A stretch of 64,000 nt of DNA from Bacillus sp. NTK071 (GTDB lineage: Bacteria > Bacillota > Bacilli > Bacillales > Guptibacillaceae): NCBI RefSeq assembly GCF_017303315.1, contig NZ_JAFKOI010000004.1:169557-233556 (forward strand), written 5' to 3'. The translations under genes and the position numbers were made by a program. Within the stretch, counting starts at the first letter, position 1, and every line of letters starts with the position of its first letter. Below, in pieces: positions 50,155 to 59,240 of this stretch. The notes under the pieces are model-generated. The model saw nothing but the letters and a program-made list of their open reading frames with translations, was not told the DNA's origin and searched no databases.

Positions 50155-51609
50155 TTGACGACTCAACCTTATAATAAAGTCCTCATTGCCGCGATATTGC
50201 TGGCGGGGTCTTTTATTACGATATTAAATCAAACCCTTATGATTACAGCGATTCCTCCTATTATGGAGGAAATGAACATTACAGCTAACACAGCACAGTG
50301 GCTGACAACGGTGTTCATGCTTGTTAATGGGATTATGATTCCGATTAGTGCTTTCTTACTTGAACGATTTACATCTCGGCAGCTGTTTATGTCAGCGATG
50401 GGAATCTTTGCTGTCGGAACAGTTGTTGGTGGTATTGCCCCTAACTTCGGCGTCTTGCTTATGGGAAGAGTCATTCAATCGGCTGGAGCTGGAGTTATGC
50501 TACCACTGATGCAAACGGTGTTTCTAATGATTTTCCCTGTTAACAAACGAGGAGCAGCAATGGGTTACATTGGTCTTGTTATCTCATTCGCTCCTGCGAT
50601 CGGACCTGCATTGTCTGGTTGGATAACAGCGAACTATTCCTGGCGATTGCTTTTCTGGGCAATTCTACCGCTAGCCCTACTCATTCTCATTATTGCACGC
50701 TTTGTTATGAGGAATGTAACAGAGCTTACGTATCCGAAGGTCGATCCGATCTCTATTATTCTTTCATCAATCGGCTTCGGTGGTTTGCTTTATGCGTTCA
50801 CAAGTGCGGGCAACTATGGTTGGGATAGTGCGAGAACCATCGTTGTCCTCCTCATCGGAACGATTACGCTAACTATTTTTATCCTAAGACAACTAAAAAT
50901 GTCGCACCCTATGCTTGAATTCAGGGTATTCAAAGACAAGATTTTTACGATCACAACGATCATCGGTATGATTATGTTTCTTGGATTAATTGGTGCGGAG
51001 ACATTGATCCCGCTTTATATGCAGAACATGAGAGGTTTCACTGCATTTGAATCAGGATTAGTCCTATTACCGGGTGCAGTCATTGTGGCTTTCATGTCTC
51101 CACTAACAGGACGGATATTCGATAAATTCGGTGCACGCGTGCTTGCGATCGTTGGATTAACGATTGTAACTGCAGCAACATTTGGCTTCTCATTCCTTGG
51201 TACAGCCACAACGATTACGTTCTTAACAGTCATGTATGCCATTCGAATGTTTGGCTTATCGATGGTGATGATGCCTGTGACGACAGCTGGTTTGAATCAA
51301 ATGCCGAGGCACCTCATCCCTCACGGGGCAGCGATGAATAACACAATGCGCCAAATCGCTGCATCCGTTGGTACAGCTATTCTAGTCACTGTGATGACAA
51401 CAACAGCCCAAACAGCGCAGCAAGAACCTTCTATTTCTAACCCTGATATTTATGGAGTGAACGTGGCTTTCCTAGTCATTCTTGCTCTTACAGTTGTTGG
51501 ATTGATTCTGACGTTTTATATCAAGAAGAATGGTCCTAGTGAAGAAAATGCTTCTAACGAAATTCCACAGGTCGAGGAAGAAAATTCTGCTAAGACAGTG
51601 AATATGTAA
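50155..51609 (+). CDS. DHA2-family MFS multidrug transporter
   Basis: A 484-residue transporter with about fourteen membrane segments. The motif NQTLMITAIPPIMEEMNI at the start, LMGRVIQSAGAGVMLPL in the middle and GAMNNTMRQIAASVGTAIL near helix 11 mark the EmrB/QacA drug:proton antiporter type. The start is a TTG after GGAGG; it probably exports drugs or toxic compounds by proton exchange. No TetR-like regulator is adjacent. Confidence 0.87.
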   Translation: MTTQPYNKVLIAAILLAGSFITILNQTLMITAIPPIMEEMNITANTAQWLTTVFMLVNGIMIPISAFLLERFTSRQLFMSAMGIFAVGTVVGGIAPNFGVLLMGRVIQSAGAGVMLPLMQTVFLMIFPVNKRGAAMGYIGLVISFAPAIGPALSGWITANYSWRLLFWAILPLALLILIIARFVMRNVTELTYPKVDPISIILSSIGFGGLLYAFTSAGNYGWDSARTIVVLLIGTITLTIFILRQLKMSHPMLEFRVFKDKIFTITTIIGMIMFLGLIGAETLIPLYMQNMRGFTAFESGLVLLPGAVIVAFMSPLTGRIFDKFGARVLAIVGLTIVTAATFGFSFLGTATTITFLTVMYAIRMFGLSMVMMPVTTAGLNQMPRHLIPHGAAMNNTMRQIAASVGTAILVTVMTTTAQTAQQEPSISNPDIYGVNVAFLVILALTVVGLILTFYIKKNGPSEENASNEIPQVEEENSAKTVNM

Positions 51610-51616
51610 CCTATAG

Positions 51617-51654
51617 AAAAACGCTCAGCCAACATGCGCTGAGCGTTTTTTTTA
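51617..51654. terminator. Bidirectional terminator
   Basis: AAAAACGCTCAGC pairs with GCTGAGCGTTTTT, with a run of eight T on the plus strand, between convergent transporter genes. Confidence 0.85.
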
Positions 51655-51656
51655 AG

Positions 51657-52880
51657 TTATGATTCTAGCACTCTCTCCCTTTGAAACATTCTCGTTTTAG
51701 AAATGGCACTCACCAGCAAGCTAACAGCAAAGCAAAGCATCAACACCGAACCTGTGACGACACTAAATCTTATGGAAACCAGCTCAGCAAGTAACCCGCA
51801 TGCTAGCATCACAAGTATGGTAAACACCGCTTCTACGAAACGATATAGACTTCCAATTCTACCCATAACGTCAACTGGTATATTGTTTTGATAGAACGTG
51901 TAAAACCCCGTATTCATAAAAGCTAGCGAAAAAGATAGGACGAAGCATCCAATTGAAGCTATTGAGAAACTAGAAGATAACGTAAACACTAGATAACCAC
52001 ATGCAAGAATGGTAGCTCCTATGCCAATTAGCCAGGATTCCGATACTTTTGTTACGACTAACGCATTGATGATGGCACCAAGCAGGATACCCGCTCCCGC
52101 TACACTAACTAAGAAGCCGTATTCCGTATTCGTTAACAACAACACTTCTTTAGCAAATGCCGCTTCAAGTGAATCCACTCCCCATGTCATCACTGTAACC
52201 CCACTGAAAAGAGAGTAGATGAGAATCACATAGCTTGATCTTCGGCTAAAGTGATATACAACGAGCCAATCTTCTTTTAGTGTTGCTAGGGAAAGTGTAT
52301 TTGAAGTCATTCTTGTTATGCTTCCTTTCTCTACATCAGGTAACAAGAAAAATAGAAATCCTGCTAGTAGAACAGCAGCTGCATTTATGAAAATAGCGTC
52401 CATAGGTGTTCCAATCATAAACAGTAGCCCTGCTATTGCAGGCCCGATAACGAAAGCGCCCGAATCAACTAAACTTCTTATTGAGTTAAATCGTTTTCGC
52501 CGGTTTACAGAAATTAACTTCGTGATATACGTCATCGAAGTTGGATGAAAAACCGAGCTCGCCATATTAATAACAAAAACAAAACCATACAGAACCCAAA
52601 TCGATTCTAGATAAGGAAGACAGGTGATGAGACTTGCTTCAAAGATCGTAAGTCCAATCATTAATCTTCTTTTATTCAACCGATCAATTAACGTTCCAGA
52701 CCATCCATTCGTAAAAAGAATAGCGATAGGTTTAAGTAAATAAAGTCCTATCACCGCAAGCGCCGATCCTGTTTGATCAAGAATAATTAAATTTAGTGCA
52801 ATGTGGTAAATCCACCCTCCAATATTCGAGATTCCTATACCAATTAAAAGAATGAATCGATTTCGCCATGCCTTTTTCAT
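51657..52880 (-). CDS. MFS transporter under T-box control
   Basis: A 407-residue major-facilitator protein with about twelve membrane segments (N-terminal NRFILLIGIGISNIGGWIYHIALNLIIL) and the usual short-loop pattern, TLIDRLNKRRL. It resembles the MFS_3/enterobactin-exporter-like group. The start ATG follows GGAGT at ten-base spacing. A T-box leader precedes the gene, so expression rises when a specific tRNA is uncharged. This ties the transporter to uptake or export of an amino acid; the specifier seems to be proline (CCA) or glutamine (CAA). Confidence 0.85.
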   Translation of the reverse strand: MKKAWRNRFILLIGIGISNIGGWIYHIALNLIILDQTGSALAVIGLYLLKPIAILFTNGWSGTLIDRLNKRRLMIGLTIFEASLITCLPYLESIWVLYGFVFVINMASSVFHPTSMTYITKLISVNRRKRFNSIRSLVDSGAFVIGPAIAGLLFMIGTPMDAIFINAAAVLLAGFLFFLLPDVEKGSITRMTSNTLSLATLKEDWLVVYHFSRRSSYVILIYSLFSGVTVMTWGVDSLEAAFAKEVLLLTNTEYGFLVSVAGAGILLGAIINALVVTKVSESWLIGIGATILACGYLVFTLSSSFSIASIGCFVLSFSLAFMNTGFYTFYQNNIPVDVMGRIGSLYRFVEAVFTILVMLACGLLAELVSIRFSVVTGSVLMLCFAVSLLVSAISKTRMFQRERVLES

Positions 52881-52924
52881 AAATAGCCCACTCCAATCGC
52901 GATAAGTAATATGAAACCAATTAA

Positions 52925-53170
52925 AAAAATCTCACCCCCAGGACGTGTAGTCCTGGGGGCGAGATACCTTATCGCGGTGCCACCCCAGTTCAGTCATGTG
53001 TCGCCACATAACTCTTATCAGGTACGGCATTCTCTGCTTATACCTTAGCTCTATAACGGGAGCGCCCGTTACACCATCACCACAATTGGCTCCAATGCAC
53101 AGCTCAGAGGCTTGGTTCGAATACATCATTCTCACTCCTTCTCAGCAAACGGAGCTCTCTGTATAGAATC
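52925..53170 (-). promoter_or_regulatory. T-box leader (tRNA-sensing riboswitch)
   Basis: Read on the minus strand, stem I opens AGAGAGCTCC, a specifier loop TTCGAACCAAGCC follows, and the CTCTGAGCTG 3' side of stem I closes it. The conserved T-box bulge GGGGTGGCACCGCG is at 52972-52986. The CCA at 53113-53115 or the CAA overlapping it by two bases could be the codon. A terminator at 52930-52964 follows. All conserved parts of a T-box are present. Confidence 0.88.
52930..52964 (-). terminator. T-box expression-platform terminator
   Basis: TCTCACCCCCAGGAC pairs with GTCCTGGGGGCGAGA, followed by seven T on the minus strand. It lies after the T-box bulge and before the MFS start, as expected of a regulated terminator. 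Confidence 0.88.
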
Positions 53171-53445
53171 ATGACATCTACTCTTCTCTTCATCGCATTT
53201 AATTTGTTATAGATTACCAGAACAATAGAATAAATGTAAACACTTTTCTGAAATCATTTAGCTAGATCATTTGAACTAGCAGCAGTTACTTTGAACTACA
53301 AACTTTTGGTTCCGCCTGCAAAACCACTAGTTACTTTCGATTATTTGTCGGAAATGCTAAAGGACTATGTAGAAAGCTGTTGAATCCTCTCCTTAATCCG
53401 AAGAGAAAACCCTTTTCGGAAATACACTAGAGGAGTGATTGAAGA

Positions 53446-54621
53446 ATGTTCAAGCGTCTCGCAGCATTTGCTACAACTGCAACTCTACTTATGTCCGTGG
53501 CTCTACCAGCTTCAGCTACAAATTTGGAAGGAAAAGAAGCGCCTAGCTATTCTAGCGAGCAACAACTTGCTCCACAAGAACTAATCGTTCATTTTAACGA
53601 TTCAGTTAAATCTACATATGCTAAAGAACTTGTTGCTAAGTTTGGCGGCAACGTAATTGAAACCACAGATGAATTTATGGTTGTAAAAGTGAACGGTTCC
53701 GTTACTGATGCAATTAAAGGTCTCGAAGGAAATAGCTTTGTTGAGTATGCAGAACCGAACTCAATGTTCCATGTTAATTATGTCCCTAACGACCCTTTCT
53801 ACAAAACAGAACAGTACGCTCCGCAAAAAGTAAAAGCTGAGCAAGCATGGGACGTGACTCAGAGCAATTCCTCAGTGAAAATTGCAGTTATTGATACTGG
53901 GGTAGATTACAATCACCCAGATCTTGCTGGTAAGGTCATCAAAGGATATGATTTTGCAGATAATGACAACGATCCGATGGATGAACATTACCATGGTACG
54001 CATGTTTCCGGTATTGCCGCAGCTAACACAAATAATGGAATTGGAATCGCAGGTCTATCACCGAACGCTTCCATTCTAGCTGTGCGTGTACTTGATGAAA
54101 GTGGTAGTGGTTCACTTGATGACGTGGCGCAGGGTATACGCTATTCCGCAGATCAAGGGGCTCAAGTCATCAACTTAAGTCTCGGTGGCATTCTTGGTTC
54201 CGAGACATTGAAGGATGCTGTTAACTATGCATGGAACAAAGGGTCAGTGGTTGTCGCAGCAGCTGGTAACGAAAGCTCACCCAAGCCAAGCTACCCAGCA
54301 TATTACTCCAATGCTATCGCAGTAGCAGCTACAGACCAGAACGATACAATCGCTTACTACTCGAACTACGGCACATGGGTTGATCTTGCTGCACCAGGTT
54401 CTAGCGTCTATTCCACTATGCCTGGTAATAGCTATGACAACCTATCCGGTACGTCTATGGCATCACCAGTTGTCGCAGGTGTTGCAGGACTTTTAGCTGC
54501 ACAAGGTCGAAGCGCTTCAGAAATTCGCACAGCTCTTGAAGAGACGGCAGATTACGTTACTGGAACAGGCACCCTTTTTCAAAACGGGCGTGTGAACGCA
54601 GCTAATGCTGTTCAGTACTAA
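53446..54621 (+). CDS. Secreted subtilisin-like serine protease
   Basis: A 391-residue extracellular protease of the S8 family. The signal peptide runs to about residue 24 and an inhibitor-I9-like propeptide to about 110 (LIVHFND ... VVKVNG ... FVEYAEPN). The catalytic domain has the triad Asp150 in VIDTGVD, His183 in HGTHVSG and Ser337 in GTSMASP, with the oxyanion Asn275 in AAGNES. Ca-site-like acidic residues (ADNDNDPMDE) are present. Length and motifs match a calcium-stabilised subtilisin. The ATG follows GAGGAG. Confidence 0.94.
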   Translation: MFKRLAAFATTATLLMSVALPASATNLEGKEAPSYSSEQQLAPQELIVHFNDSVKSTYAKELVAKFGGNVIETTDEFMVVKVNGSVTDAIKGLEGNSFVEYAEPNSMFHVNYVPNDPFYKTEQYAPQKVKAEQAWDVTQSNSSVKIAVIDTGVDYNHPDLAGKVIKGYDFADNDNDPMDEHYHGTHVSGIAAANTNNGIGIAGLSPNASILAVRVLDESGSGSLDDVAQGIRYSADQGAQVINLSLGGILGSETLKDAVNYAWNKGSVVVAAAGNESSPKPSYPAYYSNAIAVAATDQNDTIAYYSNYGTWVDLAAPGSSVYSTMPGNSYDNLSGTSMASPVVAGVAGLLAAQGRSASEIRTALEETADYVTGTGTLFQNGRVNAANAVQY

Positions 54622-54705
54622 GGAAATAAACTAGTAAAAGAGGATGCTCAAGTTCCGTAAGTAGTACAGTTTTGGAGTGTAAAAAGTGAAATTACACATC
54701 TAATT

Positions 54706-54742
54706 GAGTATCAAATTGCAGGTCGATTTGATGCTCTTTTTT
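54706..54742 (+). terminator. Rho-independent terminator
   Basis: GAGTATCAAAT pairs with ATTTGATGCTC with six T after it. It is the nearest downstream hairpin of the subtilisin gene. Confidence 0.75.
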
Positions 54743-55025
54743 CGTAGTTGTAATAGGCTATACATATGTTTTAGCACCCACACGCACTTGAAAATGCAAA
54801 TCGAATTTCATCTATACAATAATTATTGTGCATCCGTAAATTCAGGTGTTGAAACGCGTGTAATTTAGCTATCAAAACCGTGTGAAATTCTAATAAAAAA
54901 GACAAATAAAAAAACAGACGCCTAAATTAGCCCAGCTCCTGTTTTTAGATCATAACTCCTAAAGCTCCCGTTAAATAAAGACTCAGTATCAAGATATCTT
55001 CTTCTTTAACACCATTACACTTCTA
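54743..55025. other. Gene-free stretch
   Basis: About 280 AT-rich bases with no convincing gene. A weak AAACAG...CTGTTT stem near 54912-54945 may end the acetyltransferase pseudogene on the minus strand. Confidence 0.35.
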
Positions 55026-55539
55026 TTATTTGATAAGATCACTTTTAATAATTGAATACATATATAAATCATCAAATTTACCAAGAGTATATTCATAGTG
55101 CCTAAGTAAACCTTCTTTTGTAAATCCTTGTTTGCTAACCAACTTTTGTGATTGAATATTACCAGGCTCTATCAAAGCCTCTATCCGTTCTAACTGATAG
55201 TGATTAAATCCATACCTAATAATAGCTCCTAGCGCTTCAGAAGCTATGCCTTTTCCCCAATAGTTTTTACTTAATTCAAATCCAACTTCAGCTCTATAAT
55301 GTTTATGCTGCATATTTAAATACCCGCAACTACCTATAACCTTATCTGATTCTTTTAAAGTAACTCCCCACCTAATACCTGTACCTTCCTTAATAATTGA
55401 GTGATACCAGTCAATTTCATCCATTACTTCTTCAACACTTTGGGCAGGCGGTAAACCCATGAATCGGCTACACTCAGTTAGACAAATAAATTAAGGTCAG
55501 ATAGACTTTATTAAAACCTTTATTAGAGGAGCGTCTATT

Positions 55540-55824
55540 ATGACCAAACGAACACGCCGTACGTTTACTAAGGAATTTAAACAACAGATGGTTCAACTAC
55601 ATGAAAACGGTAAGCCAAGAAGTGAAATTATTAAAGAATATGAGTTAACGCCATCTTCATTGGATCGGTGGATCAGTCAGTTTTCGAAAAGCGGTTCATT
55701 CAAGGAAAGCGATAATCGTTCTTCTGAAGAAACGGAGCTCATGAAGCTGCGAAAAGAAAACCAGCGTTTAGCGATGGAGAATGATATTTTAAAGCAAGCC
55801 GCGCTGATCATGGGACGAAAGTAA
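55540..55824 (+). CDS. IS3-family transposase OrfA
   Basis: A 94-residue protein with a helix-turn-helix (RRTFTKEFKQQMVQLHENG, SSLDRWISQF) and a leucine-zipper-like C-terminal helix (LRKENQRLAMENDILKQAALIM), as in IS3-family OrfA. The ATG follows AGAGGAG. It binds the element ends and, by a -1 frameshift near its end, is usually joined to OrfB. Confidence 0.92.
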   Translation: MTKRTRRTFTKEFKQQMVQLHENGKPRSEIIKEYELTPSSLDRWISQFSKSGSFKESDNRSSEETELMKLRKENQRLAMENDILKQAALIMGRK

Positions 55825-55826
55825 AT

Positions 55827-56663
55827 GTGATTCACAATAATCGTCACAAATACTCTGTATCAGCAATGTGCGACGTCCTACAACTGCCTCGAAGTACCTT
55901 CTATTATGAAGCGAAAGTGTTAGAATCAAATGACGATGAACTGAAAGAGGTCATTCGAAAAATCTTTTACAAAAGCCGCCGAAACTATGGAACACGTAAA
56001 ATCAAGATTGAACTCAAGAAACAAGACTGGATTGTTTCAAGGCGCCGGATTGGACGTATTATGAACGAATTGGGCCTTGTTTCAAAATATACAATCGCTC
56101 AATTCAAACCTACTAAAAGCTCGTGTAATGAGTCTGAGCAGGCAAATGAATTGAATCGAGAATTTCATCAAAACCAACAGTTGAAGGTCGTTGTCAGTGA
56201 CTTGACTTATGTTCGTGTGGGTCAAAAATGGCACTACATCTGTGTCTTTGTCGATCTATTTAACCGCGAAATAATTGGCCACAGTGCAGGTCCACGAAAA
56301 GACGCCAGGCTTGTCTATCGTGCTTTCTCTTCCATTAAAGGAAACCTGCATGACATTGAGCTATTTCACACGGACCGTGGCAACGAGTTTAAGAATAAGT
56401 TAATAGACGAGGCCTTAGAAACCTTCCAAATTAAACGCTCCTTAAGCTTCAAAGGATCGCCTTATGATAATGCGGTCGCTGAGGCGATGTTTAAGGTCAT
56501 TAAAACTGAATTTGTTTATCATGCCCACTTCGAAAACCAGGCACAGCTTGATATTGAACTTTTTGATTACGTGCACTGGTACAACCACATAAGAATCCAC
56601 GGTACTTTGGACTATTTAAGTCCGATTGAATACAAGTCTAGGAACCTTAATATAGCTGTCTAG
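55827..56663 (+). CDS. IS3-family transposase OrfB (DDE integrase)
   Basis: A 278-residue DDE-type catalytic protein. The first Asp is in VVSDLTYV, the second in HTDRGNEF and the Glu in AEAMFKVIKTEF. The GTG at 55827 is the apparent free start, but the frame is open upstream across the end of OrfA and lies in -1 relation to it, so a programmed -1 frameshift on an A-rich string near the junction is likely to give the OrfAB fusion. Confidence 0.92.
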   Translation: MIHNNRHKYSVSAMCDVLQLPRSTFYYEAKVLESNDDELKEVIRKIFYKSRRNYGTRKIKIELKKQDWIVSRRRIGRIMNELGLVSKYTIAQFKPTKSSCNESEQANELNREFHQNQQLKVVVSDLTYVRVGQKWHYICVFVDLFNREIIGHSAGPRKDARLVYRAFSSIKGNLHDIELFHTDRGNEFKNKLIDEALETFQIKRSLSFKGSPYDNAVAEAMFKVIKTEFVYHAHFENQAQLDIELFDYVHWYNHIRIHGTLDYLSPIEYKSRNLNIAV

Positions 56664-56888
56664 TTTAGTGTTGACATTCCACCATATGTTTTACGACTTC
56701 TTCATCGGATAAATAGTGATACATATCCAAAGCATCCTCTGATGTTACTTCTCTTAAAATTAATCGTTTTGTTTCAATTATTGGAGTTTGTTTTTCCATT
56801 AATGTTCCTCTCTTTACCGTAATTCAATTTCTTAAATAGCTCCCCATATTAAGAGGAGGCGAAATCTATGTATAGATCTTTAGTTTTT

Positions 56889-56922
56889 GCTCCGAGGTAG
56901 TGGAAGACTTGAATTCGAGATA
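56889..56922 (+). repeat. GCTCCGAG...GAATTCGAGATA repeat, copy 1
   Basis: GCTCCGAGGTAGTGGAAGACTTGAATTCGAGATA is the clearest copy together with the one at 63902. Weaker copies lie at 57895 and 61992. All are between genes of the right arm. Confidence 0.6.
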
Positions 56923-56966
56923 CCTTTCTTGCATCTCAATATATGTAAAACGACACAGTATTCACT

Positions 56967-57812
56967 TTATCGAAGTGGTAGGTGCATTTTCCTTGTTGGG
57001 TTATAAACTTCTAGCCAATTTTCTGTTTCGGACTCAATCCATCTTCCAAATCGATCCAAGAATTTCAATGTCTCTTCTGAGCTTGACAAGGGGTTGATTG
57101 CATACCAGAGAGCTGTTCTCATCTCTGGCTCTTTTTCCGGATAATGCTTCGAAAATAGTTTATAAGCTGGGTATAGATCTCTTGTGTACGACTGTTCTTG
57201 AACAATGACAAGTGCACCACCAGCCCTCACAATAATTCTCATTATCCATGAACAGCAATCTTTAATATCCTCAATGTCGTCATTTCCTGTTAAATCATAC
57301 TTGGCTTTATCAATAAGAGGTGTTAGGTGGATAAGGTGTTCATTAGCCAAGGAACTGTCAGGCTTATAATCAGGGAGCTTACTTATCAAGTTATCTCCAT
57401 AAATACAAACCCCGTAGGTTTTTAGAATGAAAGGAATCATGGAGCAATATTTTGACTCTTCAACCTCACTTAGAGGACTGAAACCTAATTCTACCCCGTT
57501 TATAAAAGAAAATTTCTGATCAATAAATCGTTCCCTGTCCTCCACCCACTCTAGGTCAAGTTCCTCAGGATCGGAATAGGTTATAACTATTACGTCCACA
57601 TCCGACACACCTTCAATGTCTAACCCCCTTGGTACAGAGCCTCTTATGTAAATACTATGAATATCTTTTGGTAAAGCGGAAAGACAGCTTTCGTTTATAA
57701 GTCGAATGACTTCTTGAAATTTATTATTAATTTTTTTATGATCAGACTGGTTTAGGATATAACCTTTGTCGTCTAATGAACATAAAGAGCCTATTTCTTT
57801 AATTACAGTCAT
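56967..57812 (-). CDS. Nucleotidyltransferase-domain protein
   Basis: A 281-residue protein (from the ATG at 57812) with the nucleotidyltransferase motif IRGSVPRGLDIEGVSDVDVIVI (Gly-Ser and the Asp-x-Asp pair) near residues 57-78. A long helical C-terminal domain follows, with no membrane segment. AAT- or streptomycin-adenylyltransferase-like and toxin-antitoxin-like relatives share this core. A third acidic residue is in FINGVELGFS. The start is uncertain (57833 also fits, but neither has a strong ribosome site). Confidence 0.75.
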   Translation of the reverse strand: MTVIKEIGSLCSLDDKGYILNQSDHKKINNKFQEVIRLINESCLSALPKDIHSIYIRGSVPRGLDIEGVSDVDVIVITYSDPEELDLEWVEDRERFIDQKFSFINGVELGFSPLSEVEESKYCSMIPFILKTYGVCIYGDNLISKLPDYKPDSSLANEHLIHLTPLIDKAKYDLTGNDDIEDIKDCCSWIMRIIVRAGGALVIVQEQSYTRDLYPAYKLFSKHYPEKEPEMRTALWYAINPLSSSEETLKFLDRFGRWIESETENWLEVYNPTRKMHLPLR

Positions 57813-57894
57813 ACTTACAAGTCCCCATTTCATTGAATTTATTAAATAAAATAATCTTTTTACATACTAAATGCGCAAGTCTTATTCAAGATAA

Positions 57895-57930
57895 GCTCCG
57901 AGATTGTTGAATACTTGCTGAACTGCAAGA
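57895..57930 (+). repeat. GCTCCGAG repeat, copy 2 (diverged)
   Basis: GCTCCGAGATTGTTGAATACTTG shares the first 8 bases and the TTGAA...ACTTG core of the family. The rest of the 57813-58095 gap has no gene. Confidence 0.5.
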
Positions 57931-58095
57931 GCAAGCTATTAACTTCAATAAACAGTCTGATTGTTATAATAATTCGAATTCTGATCTTAGTATATGAATG
58001 AGAAATGACTCAAGCATTAGATAAACGATTTTTACCACGCTTTAATTCCAATTATTTCAAAACCAAATCACTTACTCAACCTTTTTGATAGAAAA

Positions 58096-58126
58096 AGACG
58101 TAACTCCTTCCTGAGGAATTACGTCT
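58096..58126 (-). terminator. Rho-independent terminator of sigma cassette 1
   Basis: AGACGTAACTCCT pairs with AGGAATTACGTCT, followed on the minus strand by TTTTTC, about 50 bases beyond the stop of the probable anti-sigma gene. Confidence 0.78.
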
Positions 58127-58175
58127 GATAAGTAAATAATGTTTTTCAAGTTTGTGATCTTTATCACTCAAAAAA

Positions 58176-59240
58176 TTATTGACTATTCTTTCGAGAACTC
58201 TCTAAAAGAACCACGCCATCCTTATCTTCTACAATTAATTTATAGGGATCTTCCTGAACGTAAGGAGCTGCTTGTTCCGATTCTATAAACTCTTCAATAG
58301 TGCTTACTATTTCTTTTGCTTCATCTTTTTTTTCAGGATCTGCGGAGTTAATAGTCGTTTTAATATAGAGTGTTATAGAGGATGTATTGTTTGAATAGGC
58401 AACCTCTGTAACATTCAGGTCGCTTTTCTTTTCCAGCCCGTCAGAGATGATACTAATCACGTCTGTCCATCGATCTGCCAGATCACGTTTCTCCATATCA
58501 ATTATTGTTTCTTCAATTACGAGTTCCTCATGGTTGTTTTTCGCTAATACATCCTTAATATAGGCTTTAATTTCTTTAATATCGTCCTTTGACTCACTGT
58601 TAGCAATATCGATTACCACTCTCTTCAAGCCTATATCAACACCATAGGACAGTACGTCATATTTGTCTTCAAGTAGAAGTGGCTCAAGCTCTTTTAAGAT
58701 TTGTTCTTCTTCTTTATTGATACGTTTTTCATCTTCACTTCGGCTATAGTTATCATCATAGGGAATAAAGCGTTCGACACGTATATCAAATCCATTGTAG
58801 TTATGGTGAGTTAATACCTCTTTAAGGTCATGAACAATATCAGATTTTACTTTTTGAATGTATTCTTCATCACCTTTTATAGAAACTGTAATTTGTTTGT
58901 CTTCGTAATCTGAATCCAGTCCTCTAACATTTGGTTCAATGTTAAGTAGTGTTTCTCCAAGCTCTTTTGTTACTTCCATATCTGATTTCTCTTCTAGAAA
59001 AAAACTACTCAAGTATGGAAATTTAGCTAGGACTCCTGCCATTGAAGGAGAGAAAAATGCTGATCCAATGAATAAGATAAGCACAATCATCGCAATGCTA
59101 AGAGTGTAGTAAACACGTTTGGACCGTCGATGATGATCGTTGTTAACCTTAGTTATTACGCCATCTTTAATTTTCCCACTAATCTTATCTGAGTATTGGT
59201 CTTCATACTTCAATTTAGCTTTCTTTAACTCTTCATCCAT
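58176..59240 (-). CDS. Membrane protein, probable anti-sigma factor (cassette 1)
   Basis: A 354-residue single-pass protein. A charged cytoplasmic arm (1-42) is followed by one membrane segment (43-62), then FFSPSMAGVLAKFPYLSSFF and an outer domain with two related blocks, resembling DUF4030 (about 90-220 and 220-340). The same layout and the S-x-S/T-MA-x-V motif occur in the proteins at 59985 and 62038. It starts inside the last codons of the sigma gene upstream (8-bp overlap), with GGAGG nine bases before the ATG. By context it is a sigma-binding membrane regulator; no family name is certain. Confidence 0.72.
   Translation of the reverse strand: MDEELKKAKLKYEDQYSDKISGKIKDGVITKVNNDHHRRSKRVYYTLSIAMIVLILFIGSAFFSPSMAGVLAKFPYLSSFFLEEKSDMEVTKELGETLLNIEPNVRGLDSDYEDKQITVSIKGDEEYIQKVKSDIVHDLKEVLTHHNYNGFDIRVERFIPYDDNYSRSEDEKRINKEEEQILKELEPLLLEDKYDVLSYGVDIGLKRVVIDIANSESKDDIKEIKAYIKDVLAKNNHEELVIEETIIDMEKRDLADRWTDVISIISDGLEKKSDLNVTEVAYSNNTSSITLYIKTTINSADPEKKDEAKEIVSTIEEFIESEQAAPYVQEDPYKLIVEDKDGVVLLESSRKNSQ

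Larger units (their letters stand above)
55460..56681 (+). mobile_element. IS3-family insertion sequence
   Basis: A complete 1222-bp element with ends TGAATCGGC and ...CATTCCA, that is 5'-TG...CA-3'. The inner parts of the terminal repeats match (CACT and TAGACA in both, read inward). A 3-bp target duplication CCA flanks it at 55457-55459 and 56682-56684. It carries orfA and orfB in the usual overlapping arrangement. The intact ends, intact frames and exact duplication suggest a recent insertion. Confidence 0.93.
55026..56799 (-). pseudogene. GNAT acetyltransferase gene split by an IS element
   Basis: The N-terminal 39 codons (MEKQTPIIETKRLILREVTS ... EVVKH) lie at 56682-56799, with GAGGAA before the ATG, and the remainder (GLPPAQSVEEV ... 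WGKGIASEALGAI ... to the stop at 55026) lies at 55026-55459. Joined across the insertion, with one copy of the target duplication, the gene is exactly 549 bases (182 residues), the normal length of RimJ/RimL-like enzymes. It is inactivated by the element between the two parts. Confidence 0.88.

Noticed and set aside
52932..53135. Open frame of 67 codons on the minus strand
   Set aside because: It lies entirely in the T-box leader, whose conserved RNA features explain the sequence.
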